A DNA stretch of 64,000 bases from Glebionis coronaria (taxonomy: Eukaryota; Streptophyta; Magnoliopsida; Asterales; Asteraceae): the NCBI GenBank assembly GCA_025667525.1, contig CM046876.1, positions 481,450,557 to 481,514,556 on the forward strand. The letters are read 5' to 3'. A model generated the notes under the pieces. The model made no database searches. It was not told the origin of the DNA and saw only the letters and a list, made by a program, of their open reading frames with translations. This document shows positions 1-12,094 of the stretch, one piece after another; position 1 is the stretch's first letter, and the number at the start of each line of letters is the position of its first letter. A program made the translations under genes and the position numbers.

Positions 1-2
1 CA

Positions 3-610
3 ACAACTGATGCTGACCCTGGCCTATCTATTTCTAATGATGTAGTCCCCCCAAAACAGGGTCCTACTGAAGGAACAAAGAACATTATCATTGATCTTAA
101 CTTATCAGGGACTCTTTCTCAGGATCCATCAGGTAAAACCAACCCTGGTGGTGAAGGACTTGAAACTGATCCTCACACTGGAGGTGATGCTCAGAAGACA
201 CCCAAGGAAGTGAATCTCACCACTGGCGCCAAGGTGGGACACTTGCCTTCATTTGTATTCAGCATGTCTGGTGATGATTTAGAGAAGGAACTTGGCTTCA
301 GTAAAAGAATTCCAGTCAACCTTGATGACAGTGATGAAGAGACTATTGATGCAACACCAAAGCCACCATCCCCCAGATCTAAACAGGTAAAAGAATTAAC
401 AAATCAAGTGTTGATTCTTCAATCACAGGTGGCTAAACTGAAGGAAGAAAAGGTGCTTGCTGATACTGAAATCTCAACTCTTAAGGCAAGACCAATTCCT
501 CATTTTGTTGAACAAATCAAGGATGTCATCATTGCTGCTTTGAAGCCTCTAGTCAAAGATGTGGCCACCACCACTTCCTTAAAGCAAGAGATGTCATCTC
601 TTATGGACAC
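3..610 (+). pseudogene. Extra 3' ORF of copia element F, fragment 1
   Basis: Open reading frame that enters from the left edge (first full codon at 3) and runs without a stop for about 202 codons until element A interrupts it after the GACAC target site. The protein is polar and rich in D, E, K, P and S. A likely coiled coil of about 35 residues (around 'KQVKELTNQVLILQSQVAK', nt 384-480) is followed by a more hydrophobic segment. No catalytic motif is visible and I do not recognise a named domain. Its place between pol and the 3' LTR of a copia element matches the env-like or accessory frame of such elements, some of which also have coiled coils. The frame resumes at 11809. An in-frame GTG at 210 is not a believable start; the true start is outside the window. 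Confidence 0.6.
606..610. repeat. Target-site duplication GACAC of element A (left copy)
   Basis: GACAC stands directly left of element A, and the identical 5 bp stand directly right of it at 11809-11813. Keeping one copy restores the interrupted reading frame of element F. Confidence 0.9.
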
Positions 611-904
611 TAATAACTGACTTTTGGTTGGTTAATAAAAAGGTTTTTTTTTTTTTTTTTTGCTTGCAAGATCTCTCTTTGCGTTGCTCGTACCCAATTG
701 ATATATATCGTTGTTTCGTTCTCGGTATCTTCTCGAATCGATCACGGTCAAAAGTGGAATAGTTGTAATTGGTGACTAAAAGGGGGAGCTTTGGTCTAAA
801 TCTACTAAATCTACTAAATTGATAAAGGCAAGTAGTAATGAAACTAAACTAGAAACTATAAATTCAAACTTCAAATGAACTGTAGAAAATACCTCAATAA
901 AACT

Positions 905-1450
905 GGAACTCTCTTATTCGGAATGTTTCCCTTACTCGGAATAATGCTGAACAGATCTCTTATGCGGAAAACGAGAGGCTATGCGGAAAGTCATGATTAT
1001 GTGGAAAAATCTTCTTACTCGGAATATTAAGCTACTCGGAAAGATAGGGTCATTCGGAAAATAATCGCTATGCGGAAAGGTGATTTCTATTCGGAAAACT
1101 TGGGCTATTCGGAATATGGAAGATATTCCGAATAGAGGAAATGAAATAAGTCTATGCGGAATAATGAGGGCAATTCGGAAAATAGGGTTATTCGGAAAAA
1201 GTTCCGAATAGAGAAACACAAACAATCCTATGCGGAAAAAGTCTTTTATTCGGAAAATCTGAAATGTTCCGAATAACCAAAAAGGGAAGAACCCTATTCG
1301 GAATAAATGAAAGTTCCGAATAGACACTAAACTTAAATCCTATTCGGAATAAAAGAAAAGTTCCGAATAATCAAGAAATGAAAATCCCTACTCGGAATAA
1401 TGGAAAATTCCGAATGGACAAAACCCCCAGATTCCCTATTCGGAATCTGG
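905..1450. repeat. Cluster of TTCGGAA/TGCGGAA heptamers in the LTR of A
   Basis: About thirty copies of ATTCGGAA, CTCGGAA, TGCGGAA or the complement TTCCGAA, spaced irregularly by 10-30 bp. One pair forms a hairpin at 1105-1135 with 13-bp arms starting CTATTCGGAATAT and a 5-nt loop. The same cluster occurs at about 10400-10945 in the other LTR. Related clusters lie in the LTRs of element C and solo LTR G. Confidence 0.85.
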
Positions 1451-1859
1451 GCAAGATCAGACGGTGAAAGAACAACAGTGAGCTACGAATTATACCAAAC
1501 CGGACTCAACAAAGCAAAAAGGTTTTACCAAATCAACCACGAATCATCCACTAACTACAAGGATCAAATCCCAATCATAAAAACACCAATTCAACAACTT
1601 TTTAGAATCAAACTAGAACCAAATAGAACTTAAGAACTTGAAAGAAAAAGATGAAGAAGAACAAGATGAATCAAAAGATTAAAGGAGGGATTGTATTAAT
1701 GATTTAAGGTTTAACAATCAAATAGCAAAGATCAAACTTACAAGATTTAAGAAATCAAACTAAAAAGAAAACCACTCCTTAAGGGAGATGGTTCCTAAGA
1801 ACTAGGAAGAAAATAAAAACTGGAAAAAGAAGAGAGATCGAATGTGTGAGTGGGAGGAG

Positions 1860-1868
1860 TATTTATAG
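1860..1868 (-). promoter_or_regulatory. TATA-like box in the LTR of A
   Basis: Minus strand reads CTATAAATA in a GC-richer surround, about 450 bp into the LTR from its 5' end, a normal place for the U3 promoter. The matching copy in the active 5' LTR is at 11355-11363. Corresponding boxes occur in elements C and G. Confidence 0.55.
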
Positions 1869-2313
1869 GCTTCTCCCTTGGTTGGTGAGTGGGCTTTCTT
1901 CCCTTCTTTAAGTCTTCTCGTCTTTTCAGAAAAGTTGACGTTTTCGATTCTGATTCGGGATTTGTCGTCGATTAAATTCAACTCGTCTTTTAATTTCTTC
2001 GTTAAATAGACTTGAGTTTCTTCGACATGTGTAAATCTTCCGTCTTTGGTCCTTTTCTTCGATAAATCTTCAAATAGGCCCATTGACTTCAAATCTTTTG
2101 CATCTCTTGGACAATAGACTTTGTCTTCAGTCTTTTTCCTTTATAAAACCCGTGTAATCCCATGTTTTCTCCAATATTTATCCGGTTGGCACTGAAAACA
2201 TAACAAACACACAAACCACGCATAATTCCAAACAAATGACCTTAAATACGCGTTTTGGTCTTGTTTTAGCAAGAAATAAGTGGTAGAAAAGATGGGTGTT
2301 TACACACCTATCA

Positions 2314-2327
2314 AATCCCCTACACTT
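2314..2327 (-). other. Polypurine tract of element A
   Basis: Minus strand AAGTGTAGGGGATT ends exactly at the 3' LTR, the position used to prime plus-strand DNA synthesis. The core AAGTGTAGGGG is the same in elements B and C. Confidence 0.8.
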
Positions 2328-4236
2328 AACCATTGCCATGCCCTCATGCAATGCTTAGTTGTAAAGCAACATTACACTTTTCTCATAATTAATTAACCTT
2401 GGCCTTATTCAAATACTACTAAACAAAAATTAAAGCACTAAGAGAAATTTGAAGCAAACAAAAGGATAGAACATAACTATGTGGAAATAACTTGTAAAGA
2501 GATCGAGGACTTACATTAGGGCTTTGGTGCTGCGAAGATTTATCACCCTCAAGTTTCACGTTCCCCAAACTAAGCTTAAAAACGAGATCATTGTTATTAT
2601 AAGTTAGCAATTCAAACACTTACACACATGGCTTAATTAAATGCTTAGACTCCCTTATTCCTAGGTGTATCTCTTATATTTTATTTTTGTCTTAGAATGA
2701 TCATGAAGATGCATTTTTGGACTTATTTTGATAGTTCATTTAGGCTGAAAGCAAAGTAGGACGATTTGATCAATAGTTAGCTAAAGGACAAAATCTCTTA
2801 AAACTGCTTCTCGGGATATCAGAAAGTTCATATCTTGGCATAACTTGGTTCACGATTTGAGACCTTTCTCGGGCCGATATTTGGCATGTACTTCATACTT
2901 CATATCTTCGAGAGACGTTCTTGAGATAATGGTCTTCTCATCATAATAGAGTTTCTTCACTTTGGAGACTTTTGAGGGGTACTCCAACTTTGTTGACCAA
3001 GACTTCATGATTATTTCTTCAATCTTTATTTGGGATTTTGAGATACAACGATCCGCCTCCTTTTCGGACTTGGATCTATTTATCCTCATACCTTGTTAGG
3101 GTCTTTTCGGATAGACTTCTCCATCATCTTTGTGGGAGTTGATTGCTTTTCGTCGTGAGTCTTGATCCTTCATATTGATTTTGGAGATAATGCTTTTCAC
3201 ATCACTTTTGGATCTTCAGCAATAAAATTGAATCCTCATGCCTTGTTAGGGCCTTTTCGGACTCGCCAATCTTCGCGCCCCGCTTCATAAGTTATGCCTT
3301 GGCTATGAACTCTCGTCATTACCGAGCAACTTTTAAACGATCTTGGGCTAGAAGCTAAGTAACCTTTCAAATCGTACGACCTTACTTATTGCAGATAAAT
3401 TATTAGCAAGTGATGGGAGAATAGGCAAATAATTACACCAAGTGAGCTTGTATAAGAATACCGACTTATAATTGACTCTATCATTTCTCGTCCTCCACAA
3501 TTTAAAATCTCAAGTAATGAGACTCGTGGATGCTTAGCCTAATAAACCAAATAAGGTCTACATGGTTAAGGATACTAGCTAGAATAAACTAGAATAAGTC
3601 TATTCGGGTTGAGTCAAAATAAACGCAACGGGCCTAATATGTCAAAAGACTTCTAAACTAGCTACACCAATTTATTGATATTTTTGACTTTATTGCGGGA
3701 TATATACATATGAAAGCAACGATAAAAATTTAAAATTTACGACAAAATGGCCAAAGTTGATTAAAAATTTGAAAAATGTTGAAAAGTATGATTTTCCGGT
3801 TAAATGAAGGCATTTTCATGGAAAAGTCCACTTAAAACTTCGATAGAAGTCTCCCCTACACTTAAGATAAACATTGCCCTCAATGTTTAAGCATGTGGGA
3901 AGGGTCTCCCCTACACTTATGACATTGTGCACGTTGGTTAAATCAAGCTAAGGAGGAGACGACTAAAGTGATCAATTTCAAATGTGAGTATGAAGAAAAT
4001 TGAATCACGATAGTTGAGAGATAGAACCGGATTTCGGATAACATGGGATCACGGTTCTTCAAAGATTCCAAGAGTGCAATAATCCCTGTAATCACATCAC
4101 CATCCAAAAACAAGCAACCTATATAGCTCCCCCTACACTTATGATGAAAAACGGGAAAGGGGGATAGATACTCGGGTTGCCTCCCGAGGAGCGCTTGTTT
4201 TTGTTTACCGAGTCGCGAGCCTGACTCGGTCCCGAA
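2328..4236 (-). other. Non-coding 3' region of element A (1.9 kb)
   Basis: Lies between the pol stop codon and the polypurine tract. No frame is long enough or conserved enough to be an env-like gene. It holds three further copies of the polypurine core close to the pol end (3852-3863, 3907-3918, about 4128-4140). It aligns closely with 45018-46931 of element C, and a short block near 2500-2570 is shared with the 3' region of B. Confidence 0.75.
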
Positions 4237-7200
4237 CTAATTTAAGGGAAACGTAGTGAGGGATGGAATCATCTCCTTAGAGATGTCCTCACCAACGTAC
4301 AACTTCAAACGCTGGCCATTCACCTTGAAGTTAGGCCCATTTGGCTGAGAAAGCTCAATGGTGCCATAGGGAAAGACATTGGCGATGGTGAATGGACCAG
4401 ACCAGCGGCTCTTCAACTTGCCTGAGAAGATCTTCAACCGAGAGTTAAAAAGCAAGACTTGATCACCAACGTTGAACTCTCGGTTCTTGATTTTAGCATC
4501 GTGGATAATCTTGGTCTTCTCCTTGTAAATCAATGAGTTCTCGTAAGCTTGATTCCTCAATTCTTGAAGCTCGTTGAGTTGAATCTTCCGAAAATCACCA
4601 GCTTTGTTGATGTCGAAGTTAGCCCACTTCAAGGCCCAGTATGCCTTATGTTCCAGCTCGATGGGAAGGTGGCAGGCTTTCCCGTACACAAGACGATAAG
4701 GTGTACAACCAATCGGCGTCTTATAGGCGGTACGGAAAGCCCACAGAGCATCATCAAGTTTATCGGCCCACGAGGCACGATGCTCTCCCACAGTACGTTC
4801 CAAAATTCTCTTCAATCCACGGTTGGATATCTCGGCTTGACCGTTGGTTTGAGGATGATAGGCGGTGGAAAGACGGTGATTGACACCGTACTTAGCCATG
4901 ACTCTTGCAAATTGATCGTTGCAAAAATGAGTCCCGCGGTCACTGATAATAGCACGAGGAACGCCGAAACGAGCAAATAGTTGTTTCAAGAAATTACAAA
5001 CTACCCTCGCGTCGTTAGTGGGTAAAGCTTTTGCTTCAACCCATTTAGAAACGTAGTCGACAGCGACAAGGATGTATTTGTTGCCTTTAAAAGACGGGAA
5101 TGGCCCCATAAAGTCGATGCCCCATACATCAAAGATTTCACATTCTTGTATGAAATTTTGAGGCATCTCATCTTTATGTGTGATCTTGCCTTGTTTTTGG
5201 CAAGCATCACAATGTTTAACCATCTCGTGAGCATCACGATAAATGGTGGGCCAATAGAATCCCGAGTCAAACACTTTTTTGGCGGTGAAGTTGGGACCAA
5301 AGTGACCACCGGTGGGTCCTTTGTGGCACGCTTGGAGAATATCAAAAGCTGCCGGTCCGTCAACACACCGACGAATAATCAGGTCAGCGCATTGTTTGAA
5401 TAGAAAAGGGTCCTCCCAAAAGTAAGTATTAACATCGTTCAAGAACTTCTTCTTTTGTTGGGAAGTTAACCCTTGGATGAGAACACCACCCGCTAAGTAG
5501 TTTGCAATATCGGCAAACCACGGGGTGCCATCAAGATTGGGATTTATAGACATTAAGGTTTCAAGGGGAAAAGAGTCATTGATCTCTTTGTTCGGATGGT
5601 CCCCTTGATATGGATCCTCAAGTCTGCTCAGATGATCCGCGGCCAGGTTTTCAGCACCCTTCTTGTCACGAATTTCAATGTTGAATTCTTGAAGGAGTAA
5701 AACCCAGCGGAGAAGTCTTGGCTTAGAATCATTCTTAGTCATCAAGTACTTCAACGCGGAATGGTCCGTGTATACAATGGTGGTGGATAAAACAAGATAG
5801 GGGCGAAATTTCTCAAAAGCATAGACAACAGCTAAAAGCTCTTTTTCGGTTGTCGTATAATGCAATTGAGCCCCTGTCATTGTTTTGCTAGCATAGTGGA
5901 TTGGTTGGAAGTGTTTATTCACTCGTTGGCCCAAAACCGCACCAATAGCAAAGTCGCTAGCATCGCACATCAATTCAAAAGGCAGCTCCCAATTAGGGGT
6001 AACCAAGACCGGTGCCTTAGTCAGCTTATCCTTGAGAAGATTGAAGGCTTCAAGACACTCTTTAGAAAAGATAAAAGGAGTATCTTTTTCCAAGAGGTGG
6101 GTCATTGGGCGAGCGATTTTAGAAAAATCCTGAATGAATCGTCGATAGAAACCCGCATGACCCAAAAAACTTCTCACACCCTTCACGGTTGAAGGTGGAG
6201 GTAATTTGGCTATGACATCTACTTTAGCACGGTCGACTTCAAGACCGGCTTTAGAGATTTTGTGTCCTAGCACAATGCCTTCTTTTACCATAAAATGGCA
6301 TTTTTCCCAATTTAGAACAAGGCGAGTGTCTTCGCACCGCTTAAGCATGCGTTCCAAATTGGCAAGGCAAGCAGAAAAGGAATCCCCGAAGACCGAGAAA
6401 TCATCCATGAAGACTTCCATGGTTTGTTCAACCATGTCATGGAATATAGCCAACATGCACCTTTGGAAAGTCCCGGGGGCATTGCATAAGCCAAAAGGCA
6501 TTCTTTTATAAGCAAATGTGCCGTAGGGACAAGTGAATGTTGTCTTTTCTTGATCTTGGGGATCGATGGGTATTTGAAAATAACCCGAGAAACCATCCAG
6601 AAAGCAGTAATATTCATTACCCGCTAGACGTTCAAGCATTTGGTCCATAAAAGGTAGAGGGAAATGATCCTTTCTCGTGGCATCATTGAGTTTGCGGGGT
6701 AGTCTATACAAACTCTCCACCCAGTAACGAGACGGGTAGAAATCAACTCGTTGTTTGCATTGGGCACAACGGTGATACCACCTTTCTTAGGCACACAATG
6801 GACTGGACTAACCCATGGGGAATCCGAAATAGGGTAAATCATACCCGCATCAAGAAGTTTGATAACCTCTTTTTTGATGACGTCATGGATTTTAGGATTC
6901 ACCCTTCTTTGGCTTTGAATAGTGGGCTTAAAGTCGTCCTCCATGAGAATTTTATGTGTGCAAAAGTGAGGATCAATTCCGCGGATGTCGGAGATTTTCC
7001 AAGCGATAGCGCGTTTATGTTTCTTCAACACTGCAACAAGGCGGGCTTTTTCGTCTTCTTTCAGATCCTTTGCGATGATAACCGGTAACTTCTCGTCGTC
7101 TTCTAGGAAAACGTACTCAAGATGAGGCGGTAGGTCCTTAAGCTCGAGAGTAGGAGGAGCTTCAATAGATGGTGAAACTAACGATGGATCATCATTAGTC

Positions 7201-9896
7201 ACCTCTTTAGGAGTAGGAGGAGACAATGGGTCCTCATTGAGAAGTCTCTCAATAGTACGAATATCTTCATCCCAATTGGTGGACGAATTATCATACTTAA
7301 TATCGAGAGGACCCAGGCTAGCTTCGAACTCATCTAAGTCACTTTCTCCAAAAGGAGTAAATGCTGGAGCAATTGAGGCAACGGTCTCAACAATGGGTGG
7401 AGAAGAGAGAGTACTTTTGCAAGCATCATAAAAATGTTCTTCACAAGCCTCATCGAGAACGTCAATAGCATTAACACTCTCATAGGAATAAGGTTGTTGA
7501 GAAATCTTACCCATGTTGAAGACAATTTGATCGTCACCAACTCTCATGATTAATTCGCCTGCGGCTACATCAATGAGAGTGCGACCGGTCCTCAAGAATG
7601 GACGTCCAACGATTAATGGAACACGAGGGTCCATCTCGTAGTCAACGACGACAAAATCAGCCGGGAAGGTGAATTTATCAACGCCAACAAAGACATCTTC
7701 GGCTATCCCCACTGGATAAGCAACCGTTCGGTTGGCTAATTCCAAAGTCATTCGTGTGGGGACTAGCTCGGGGAGAGATAATTGCTTCCAAACACTTAAA
7801 GGCATTAAGTTTATACTGGCACCTAGATCAGCTAGGGCCATGCAATTCTCTACTCCCGGGAATTTGCAAGGAATCAAGAAGCGACCCGGATCACCAAGTT
7901 TGGTGGGCAATTTCCTTAAGAGCACTGCGGAGCAGTTTTCATTAAGTTGGGTCTGAGCAATGTCAAGAAGCTTTTCTTTATCACTTAGAAGATCTTTAAA
8001 CATCTTAGCATATTTGGGCATATGAGCGAGAGCCTTGGCAAAGGAGATGTTAAAATTCAATTGTTTAAACATTTTTAGGAAGTTTGAAACTTGAATATCA
8101 TCCTTGCTCTTTTGCTTCTCTTTCCTCAACCTTGAAGGATAAGGTATATTGGATGAAGAAGAAGGCTTTAAGGGGATAGGATCACTCACAACCACGGGTG
8201 GTGGGGAAATGGGGATAGAAGGTGAAGGAGGTGGGGAAAGTTGCTCTTTTCCCTTGTTCACAATCACGGGTGGAGGTGTAGGAAGCTCGGGTTCCATATA
8301 ACCTTTTCCACTACGAGTGGTGATTGCTTTCATCTCCCCTCTTGGATTTGCAACGGTATTACTCGGAAGAGTACCCGAAGAAGAGGGTTGATTACCTTGG
8401 ATGAGCGAACCAATCATATCACGAAGGTGAAGAGCTTGATTATTGAAAGAGTTTTGCATGTTGGTATTAATAGCATCGCTATGTTTGGCCATATCATTCC
8501 TTAGCTCGGCTCGAATATCGCTTCCTTGTTTCACCATGTCATTCTTCAAGTTGACAAACTGACTCTGAAGATTCGTCACCATCTCACGATTGGTCTTCAT
8601 GAACGACTCGACGTCGGGATTCACTGCCATCGGTTGATTGAGAGGTGGAGCTTGATAAGCTTGAGAATTTCCTTGAGTTTGGTAGGTATTTCTTTGGGAC
8701 GGATATTGGGTTTGAGCACGAGGTTGGGATTGGTTGTTTCGGTTATAGTTTTGTTGTTGGGTTTGGTTTGCAGGAGGGAAACCGGGAGGTGCAAGATAAT
8801 TGTTGGAACGATAACTTAGCAAGCTACGGTCTCCTTGAGGGCGAGCTTGATAGCCTCCCGTGGGATATGTACCGTATGCTGCGTTAACGTTTTCAGAATA
8901 ATTGCCTTGAGTGGAAGGACAATCATTATAAGAATGAGGACCACCACATGTGTCACAAGACATAGCAACGGCTTTAGCTTGTTGAAAGTGGTTTGTGGCC
9001 ATGGTCATGAAATTTTTGTTCATTTCAGCAAGTTGTCGAGAAATTTCAGACATTTCAGGATTGGAGGTAGTAGAAGAAACATTGACTCTCGAGTTAGATC
9101 TTGAGGATGCGGATGAATCCCAATTCTTGTGGTGAGTAGTCATGTTTTCAATCAACTCTCGACACTCCTCTGGTCTCCTTTTCATAAAAGTACCACCGGC
9201 GGCGGCATTGATCGTGTCACGATCACGAAAGGTGAGACCATTATAGAAGGTGTCAATGAGAGTGACGGGGAGCATATTGTGATTAGGACAGCGGTCGATC
9301 AAATCATTGTAACGTTCCCAGGCATCGAAAAGCGATTCATCATTCTCTTGCATAAATCCACTGATTTGGTTACGAAGGCTAGTGACCATGGATGGGGGAA
9401 AGTAGCGCGATAAAAAGCGTTGGGTCATGTCGTTCCATGTATGAATAGAATTCTTAGGAAGACGGTCAAACCATTTTTCGGCATGGTGAGAAAGCGAGTG
9501 AGGAAAGAGTTGGAGGCGAAGGTCATCCATAGAAACACCGGGAGATTTCATGCTTTGGGTAATAGTGATGAATTTGTCGAGGTGTTTGTTGGCATCATCA
9601 TCCGGAATTCCGCGAAATGGATTCGTTTGTACTTGCTGGATCATGTGATGTTTCAACGAAAACTCCTGAGCCGTGACATGCATCGGTGCAATCGGGCCTC
9701 CACGTCCGTTCATTGTGGGTTGACATAGCTCCTCCATGGTTCGTAAGTCAGGTGGATTATTCATATTTGGGTGGGGTGGGTTATTATTATTATTGTTGTT
9801 TTGGGGGGGTGGAATATTATTGTTGTTGTGTACACCTGCCATGTCTAATTGTTCGAGAGTCTCGGGCTCTGAATAAGACGTGGATCGAGTACGCAT
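4237..9896 (-). pseudogene. gag-pol: Athila-type gag-pol of element A, with one frameshift
   Basis: Starts at the ATG at 9896 (MRTRSTSYSEP...). In order: Asn-rich N-terminus, capsid-like gag domain, zinc knuckle of form C-X2-C-X3-H-X4-C near residue 313, aspartic protease with active site DLGAS (D near residue 690), reverse transcriptase with FMDD (about nt 6400), RNase H (CDAS, TEKE, YTDHSAL), then integrase with an HHCC zinc finger, the D,D-35-E triad and a C-terminal GPF-type segment without a chromodomain. The reading frame breaks at 6696-6699: a run of four G replaces the two G of element C, a 2-bp insertion just before the conserved RKLN motif of RT. Frames 9896-6624 and 6720-4237 are its two halves. 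Otherwise I see no other lesion. It cannot make full-length Pol unless the shift is bypassed. Confidence 0.93.
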
Positions 9897-10085
9897 ACAC
9901 TAAAAAGAAAATGCAAGAGAAAATATTTTTGGTTTTTATAGGTTTTATATTGTTTTTGTATTTTTGAAAATTTTATATTTTTATGGATTTTTGAAAATTT
10001 TTGTGCTTGAAAATAACGTTCCCGAAAGAACGGATCCCAAAATCCAATTTTCCTCACAAGAAACCGTTGATCCTTACGAAAAGAG
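9897..10085 (-). other. Leader of element A between PBS and gag
   Basis: Short AT-rich untranslated leader. It contains a hairpin at 10017-10032 (arms CGTTC and GAACG) directly after GGGATC, a motif also present after the PBS in elements B and C. Confidence 0.6.
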
Positions 10086-10100
10086 CCGGCAGCGGCGCCA
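10086..10100 (-). other. tRNA-Asp primer-binding site of element A
   Basis: Minus strand TGGCGCCGCTGCCGG, three bases inside the 5' LTR. It matches the complement of the 3' end of plant tRNA-Asp, which I recall as TGGCGCCGTTGCCGG, with one mismatch. This PBS is characteristic of Athila elements. Confidence 0.88.
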
Positions 10101-10103
10101 TTT

Positions 10104-11808
10104 TAATAACTGACTTTTGGTTGGTTAATAAAAAGGTTTTTTTTTTTTTTTTTTTTGCTTGCAAGATCTCTCTTTGCGTTGCTCGTACCCAATTGATATA
10201 TATCGTTGTTTCGTTCTCGGTATCTTCTCGAATCGATCACGGTCAAAAGTGGAATAGTTGTAATTGGTGACTAAAAGGGGGAGCTTTGGTCTAAATCTAC
10301 TAAATCTACTAAATTGATAAAGGCAAGTAGTAATGAAACTAAACTAGAAACTATAAATTCAAACTTCAAATGAACTGTAGAAAATACCTCAATAAAACTG
10401 GAACTCTCTTATTCGGAATGTTTCCCTTACTCGGAATAATGCTGAACAGATCTCTTATGCGGAAAACGAGAGGCTATGCGGAAAGTCATGATTATGTGGA
10501 AAAATCTTCTTACTCGGAATATTAAGCTACTCGGAAAGATAGGGTCATTCGGAAAATAATCGCTATGCGGAAAGGTGATTTCTATTCGGAAAACTTGGGC
10601 TATTCGGAATATGGAAGATATTCCGAATAGAGGAAATGAAATAAGTCTATGCGGAATAATGAGGGCAATTCGGAAAATAGGGTTATTCGGAAAAAGTTCC
10701 GAATAGAGAAACACAAACAATCCTATGCGGAAAAAGTCTTTTATTCGGAAAATCTGAAATGTTCCGAATAACCAAAAAGGGAAGAACCCTATTCGGAATA
10801 AATGAAAGTTCCGAATAGACACTAAACTTAAATCCTATTCGGAATAAAAGAAAAGTTCCGAATAATCAAGAAATGAAAATCCCTACTCGGAATAATGGAA
10901 AATTCCGAATGGACAAAACCCCCAGATTCCCTATTCGGAATCTGGGCAAGATCAGACGGTGAAAGAAAAACAGTGAGCTACGAATTATACCAAACCGGAC
11001 TCAACAAAGCAAAAAGGTTTTACCAAATCAACCACGAATCATCCACTAACTACAAGGATCAAATCCCAATCATAAAAACACCAATTCAACAACTTTTTAG
11101 AATCAAACTAGAACCAAATAGAACTTAAGAACTTGAAAGAAAAAGATGAAGAAGAACAAGATGAATCAAAAGATTAAAGGAGGGATTGTATTAATGATTT
11201 AAGGTTTAACAATCAAATAGCAAAGATCAAACTTACAAGATTTAAGAAATCAAACTAAAAAGAAAACCACTCCTTAAGGGAGATGGTTCCTAAGAACTAG
11301 GAAGAGAATAAAAACTGGAAAAAGAAGAGAGATCGAATGTGTGAGTGGGAGGAGTATTTATAGGCTTCTCCCTTGGTTGGTGAGTGGGCTTTCTTCCCTT
11401 CTTTAAGTCTTCTCGTCTTTTCAGAAAAGTTGACGTTTTCGATTCTGATTCGGGATTTGTCGTCGATTAAATTCAACTCGTCTTTTAATTTCTTCGTTAA
11501 ATAGACTTGAGTTTCTTCGACATGTGTAAATCTTCCGTCTTTGGTCCTTTTCTTCGATAAATCTTCAAATAGGCCCATTGACTTCAAATCTTTTGCATCT
11601 CTTGGACAATAGACTTTGTCTTCAGTCTTTTTCCTTTATAAAACCCGTGCAATCCCATGTTTTCTCCAATATTTATCCGGTTGGCTCTGAAAACATAACA
11701 AACACACAAACCACGCATAATTCCAAACAAATGACCTTAAATACGCGTTTTGGTCTTGTTTTAGCAAGAAATAAGTGGTAGAAAAGATGGGTGTTTACAC
11801 ACCTATCA
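10104..11808 (-). repeat. 5' LTR of element A
   Basis: Pair of 611-2313. Differences seen include C/A near 10967 and G/A near 11306, and T/C and A/T changes near 11650-11690. The TATA-like box is at 11355-11363. Right-hand flank is GACAC (11809-11813). Confidence 0.93.
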
Positions 11809-12094
11809 GACACCATCAACAGTGCTTCCATAGAGTTTCCACTAGAATTCACACCAGTACCTGGCCAAGTTAATGCTTTGTGGGATTATGTGTCAAAGAT
11901 AAAAGATAGAGTGGCGTTACTAGAGAAACAGAAGTTGACCTTATCTGATGAGGTTCAACAAAAATTAAATGCTCTTGAAAATGTTCCAGCCATGCTGACC
12001 AAGGTATCTGACACTCTTGATCATATTTGTGGCCTCTTCCCTGCTGGTGGGTCATCAGAAGCTGTTGGGCAATCTTCTGTTGAGTGGGAGAAGA
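11809..12094 (+). pseudogene. Extra 3' ORF of copia element F, fragment 2
   Basis: Continues the frame of 3-610: the codons for Asp-Thr at the GACAC site are duplicated on either side of element A. About 95 codons follow without a stop, up to the GAAGA target site of solo LTR S. Residues are acidic and Leu-rich, including a second possible coiled coil (nt 11880-11970). The apparent stop at 12097 belongs to the inserted LTR. No enzymatic motif is seen. Confidence 0.6.

Larger units (their letters stand above)
611..2313 (-). repeat. 3' LTR of element A
   Basis: Nearly identical to 10104-11808. In element orientation it begins TGATAGGTGT and ends AGTTATTA, so the right-hand terminus is TA instead of the usual CA. 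The GACAC duplication fixes this boundary. It contains a TATA-like box and a dense cluster of TTCGGAA-type heptamers. Short reading frames inside it (for example 932-1327 and 1400-1633) recur in both LTRs and are by-products of the repeat, not genes. Confidence 0.93.
611..11808 (-). mobile_element. Athila-like Ty3/gypsy retrotransposon A, full length
   Basis: Complete 11.2-kb element in minus orientation, flanked by GACAC. In its own direction: 5' LTR (10104-11808), tRNA-Asp PBS (10086-10100), leader, gag-pol (9896-4237), non-coding 3' region, polypurine tract (2316-2327), 3' LTR (611-2313). The LTRs are 1703 and 1705 bp; by eye they differ at about four or five substitutions plus the length of a T run, which indicates a recent insertion. 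Gag-pol has one frameshift in RT. The RT, integrase and PBS place it in the Athila clade. No env-like frame is present. Confidence 0.93.

Noticed and set aside
932..1327. 131-codon minus-strand frame in the LTR of A, repeated at 10427
   Set aside because: Made by the TTCGGAA-type heptamers read in one frame; present only because the LTR is duplicated.
2328..4236. Env-like ORF3 expected in some Athila elements
   Set aside because: No frame over about 80 codons, and none is shared as protein among A, B and C.
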